DNA of 64,000 nucleotides from AP-15 sp963747735. GTDB taxonomy: Bacteria; Pseudomonadota; Alphaproteobacteria; ATCC43930; CGMCC-115725. Each line of letters starts with the position of its first letter. The first letter of the stretch is position 1. The DNA lies in contig CAVVGE010000001.1 of NCBI GenBank assembly GCA_963747735.1, positions 682,001 through 746,000 of the forward strand. The letters are read 5' to 3'. The notes under the pieces were generated by a model, which searched no databases, was not told the origin of the DNA, and worked only from the letters and a program-made list of their open reading frames with translations. A program made the position numbers and the translations under genes. Positions 63,849-64,000 of the stretch are shown one piece after another.

Positions 63849-64000
63849 TCAACGCGAGACAAGGCCCGGCATGTAGGTGGGCGGGTCGAGGCCGACGCCG
63901 ACGAGATGGCCAAAATGCCTGGCGAGAATCCGGCGGTCGGTCGCGGGCAAGGGCGGCTTTAGAATGGCGGCGATGTTGGCGCGCAGATGCTCGGGGTCGC
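63849..64000 (-). CDS. C-terminal end of an unidentified protein, partial
   Basis: The window ends inside this minus-strand gene. The visible 49 residues read DPEHLRANIAAILKPPLPATD, then a short charged helix and HFGHLVGVGLDPPTYMPGL, ending LVSR before a TGA at 63849. The end resembles the tail of some aldo/keto reductases, but this is weak. Confidence 0.5.
   Translation of the reverse strand, partial: DPEHLRANIAAILKPPLPATDRRILARHFGHLVGVGLDPPTYMPGLVSR

Overview
This is a high-GC window from a proteobacterial chromosome, most likely an alphaproteobacterium. That reading is inference from the hopanoid gene set (hpnE, shc, hpnG, hpnH, ispH, hpnI, hpnJ, hpnN), the many start/stop overlaps of the ATGA and GTGA type, and REP-like intergenic hairpins of a kind common in alphaproteobacteria. 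I saw no rRNA, tRNA or CRISPR array. The gene content (peptide-type ABC importer, CoA-transferases, dioxygenases, FAD and flavin enzymes, sugar-acid enzymes) suggests a metabolically broad soil or freshwater organism.

Layout. 1-9.8 kb: a minus-strand run with an APC permease, a class II aldolase, a complete peptide-type ABC importer (binding protein, two permeases, two ATPases), an enolase-superfamily enzyme and a cut-off lactonase. 9.8-14.2 kb: an accessory patch with brnT-brnA, an AT-rich HNH endonuclease gene, a decayed IS5-family element sitting exactly on the stop codon of a DUF35 gene, a thiolase, and a Phd-type antitoxin/PIN toxin pair. 14.3-25.2 kb: a racemase-type CoA enzyme, tsaC, then the hopanoid block: hpnE-shc-hpnG on plus, hpnH and ispH on minus, hpnI (frameshifted)-hpnJ on plus. 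25.3-36.7 kb: parD with a frameshifted parE, a CoA-transferase and MaoC hydratase, threonine aldolase, a Crp/Fnr regulator, a solitary ligase-associated exonuclease, 4-hydroxyphenylpyruvate dioxygenase, flavin and FAD enzymes, an antitoxin whose PIN partner is truncated by a repeat, and a serine hydrolase. 36.8-43.1 kb: a small membrane protein, a composite repeat element, an FAH-family hydrolase behind a strong promoter, a DEAD-box helicase, and an operon of cspA plus three small unknown proteins. 43.4-64 kb: a TauD-type dioxygenase facing an amidohydrolase, an esterase, a frameshifted acyltransferase coupled to hpnN, a serralysin-type protease, a carboxymuconolactone-decarboxylase-like protein with an MFS carrier, cyanase, two convergent GT39 glycosyltransferases, an SDR, the otnK-otnC-binding-protein set, a VOC protein, a second copy of the composite repeat, and a cut-off gene end.

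How they work together. The hopanoid genes cover squalene formation from hydroxysqualene (hpnE), cyclisation (shc), adenosylhopane formation and cleavage (hpnH, hpnG), later tailoring (hpnI, hpnJ) and transport to the outer membrane (hpnN, 22 kb away). hpnC, hpnD and hpnK are not in the window. The OtnK/OtnC pair converts four-carbon sugar acids and is translationally coupled to a LIV-type binding protein, which suggests an uptake route.

Four otherwise intact genes (hpnI, parE, the acyltransferase, the LIV-type binding protein) each carry a single-base frame break. Real mutation and sequence error cannot be told apart from this sequence alone, and this is the main caution for any reader.
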